DNA of 64,000 bases, taken from the NCBI GenBank assembly GCA_002049455.2, contig KV918954.1, forward strand, positions 1-64,000, written 5' to 3'. Below the pieces are notes generated by a model. It ran no database searches and was not told the origin of the DNA. It saw only the letters and a program-made list of their open reading frames with translations. Position numbers and translations under genes: made by a program. This stretch comes from Porphyra umbilicalis (Eukaryota; Rhodophyta; Bangiophyceae; Bangiales; Bangiaceae). Positions within the stretch are counted from its first letter, which is position 1. The number at the start of each line of letters is the position of its first letter. This document shows positions 62,858 to 64,000 of the stretch, piece after piece.

Positions 62858-64000
62858 TAGGCAGGCATCGCCCACCCCGCCGCCCAGCCCTACTTGCCTC
62901 ATTTCCCCACAGTGTTCTTCCACACTGGTACAACAGCAATGATTTGCGTTTTGAGACGTGAATGTACTGTGACACTGGCCGGAATGCAAATGCACAGGAC
63001 TTGAAGCATAGCCGACCATTGCAGTGCAACGTAACGCGCGCCGACATCGGTACGTGTCTCGCAGAAACGCGTCCTGCTGACTGTCCGGGCGCTACGCTTC
63101 GGGCCTGCCGGCAGTCGTTCTAGAGGATCGCTTACAATGCGTCCGGGCTTTACTTGTCCTACGCTTCAACAGCCCTAGTGTCTATTCTACCGGAAAAAAT
63201 TATCAAATGAGCTTGTGCTGAGGATCAAATGAGCTTCTGCAGAATCGGGGATTCCAGCGATCCTGCATATGAGAATGGGTGATCACGGCCTACAAACCCG
63301 CTTCGTTGCTCTTCCCTGTGAGACCATGAGCATCTCAAGCATGGACCCGAGTGTTGCAGGGAGGAAACCCCTTTAGCTTACCTGCTACGAAAGAAGCGCG
63401 TCAAAAACGTATCAGGAAAGTCCATTCTAGCACGCCCGACGTCGACCTGCCCCCCCCCCCCCCCCCTCAAAAAGCACAAAAAACGACGATTTCGTCTTGC
63501 AACGCTATATGAACTGGCCCATGTTGGCCCCATTTCCGGCCCTTTTCTTTCTCTCTCAGCGTGAGATGAATACGTAACTCAAGAGGGGGGGTTGTTTACA
63601 TACCATGCTGAGGCTCACGGTTCCCCAAGAAGTGGTGGAGCCCCGACCAGTGGGCGCTACGAGTGTTCGAGAAACAGCGGGTGGTGGCCACCGTAGGTCC
63701 TCCTTAATCGGCCCGGCCCGGCCCGGCCCGACCCACCCCCCTCGCCCACCACCCGACAACTCTTTCGGACCCACCCTATCATGACGACATCCCGCTCGCA
63801 TGCCCTCCGTGCCGACTTTTTCACCTTCTTCATGCCCCAGTTCTGTCATCTCAGGCAGGGGAACAGACGTCAAGAAGCGCGAAAAGTTGGAGGAAATAGG
63901 TCCACCAGGGCATGCTGCTTTGTACAAGAGCCCAAACTTGATGAATTACTGCTCTCTGGGGTGTTTCATAGCGATAGACTGCGTCCTATCAGTGGTCTAC
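62858..64000. other. Right edge, no gene seen
   Basis: Contains a 17-C run (63450-63466) and a GGCCC repeat patch, (GGCCC)n, at 63712-63729. A short minus frame at 63556-63927 is Gly/Arg/Pro-rich and not convincing. Confidence 0.4.

Overview
This is nuclear DNA from a eukaryote. Several genes have canonical GT-AG introns of about 180 to 300 nt, genes lie far apart and on both strands, and eukaryotic mobile elements are abundant: a Ty3/Gypsy LTR element and Tc1/mariner, pogo, PIF/Harbinger-like and CACTA-like DNA transposons. Coding DNA is very GC-rich, with runs of alanine, proline and glycine codons and many C/G homopolymers. Together with intron-poor genes this suggests an alga such as a bangiophyte red alga (Porphyra/Pyropia-like). 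That placement is a guess from style, because no rRNA or organelle marker is present.

Layout. 0-4.8 kb: GC-rich DNA with a 22-G tract, a 181-bp tandem duplication, an unrecognised minus-strand reading frame, and a multi-exon minus-strand gene with CxxC motifs. 4.9-7.4 kb: a 709-bp, nearly perfect inverted repeat around a 1.1-kb spacer. 7.8-9.1 kb: an IS630/Tc1-type DDE transposase gene with one frame break. 10.0-12.0 kb: a 37-bp dispersed motif followed by a 2-oxoglutarate/Fe(II) oxygenase-like gene. 12.175-21.204 kb: a young LTR retrotransposon with 98.7% identical LTRs, a 5-bp target duplication (GCGAC), gag, protease and pol, and large antisense frames before the 3' LTR. 21.2-24.8 kb: a degenerate GCC-rich tandem repeat block. 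26-49 kb: a lower-GC transposon graveyard holding a pogo relic split by a PIF/Harbinger-like MITE with TAA target duplications, two copies of a ~450-bp dispersed repeat, a CACTA-like relic, a Tc1/mariner relic, a perfect 50-bp-stem hairpin, a second MITE-like inverted repeat, G-rich minisatellites and a PIF/Harbinger-type relic. 49.4-61.2 kb: a compact GC-rich host gene island. 61.7-64 kb: a cluster of GGGCGTG motifs and otherwise empty DNA.

The secure host genes lie in the last gene island: an ABHD1/3-YheT-type alpha/beta hydrolase (+, two exons), glutamine:fructose-6-phosphate aminotransferase (+, two exons), a pfkB/ribokinase-family sugar kinase (-, its frame interrupted at C/G homopolymers) and a double-C2 (copine-like) protein (-). 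They share no obvious pathway. GFAT starts the hexosamine branch that feeds UDP-GlcNAc; the others look like housekeeping lipid-ester, sugar or nucleoside, and membrane-binding functions. Everything to the left is mostly mobile DNA in different states of decay. All homology calls come from reading motifs by eye, with no database search.
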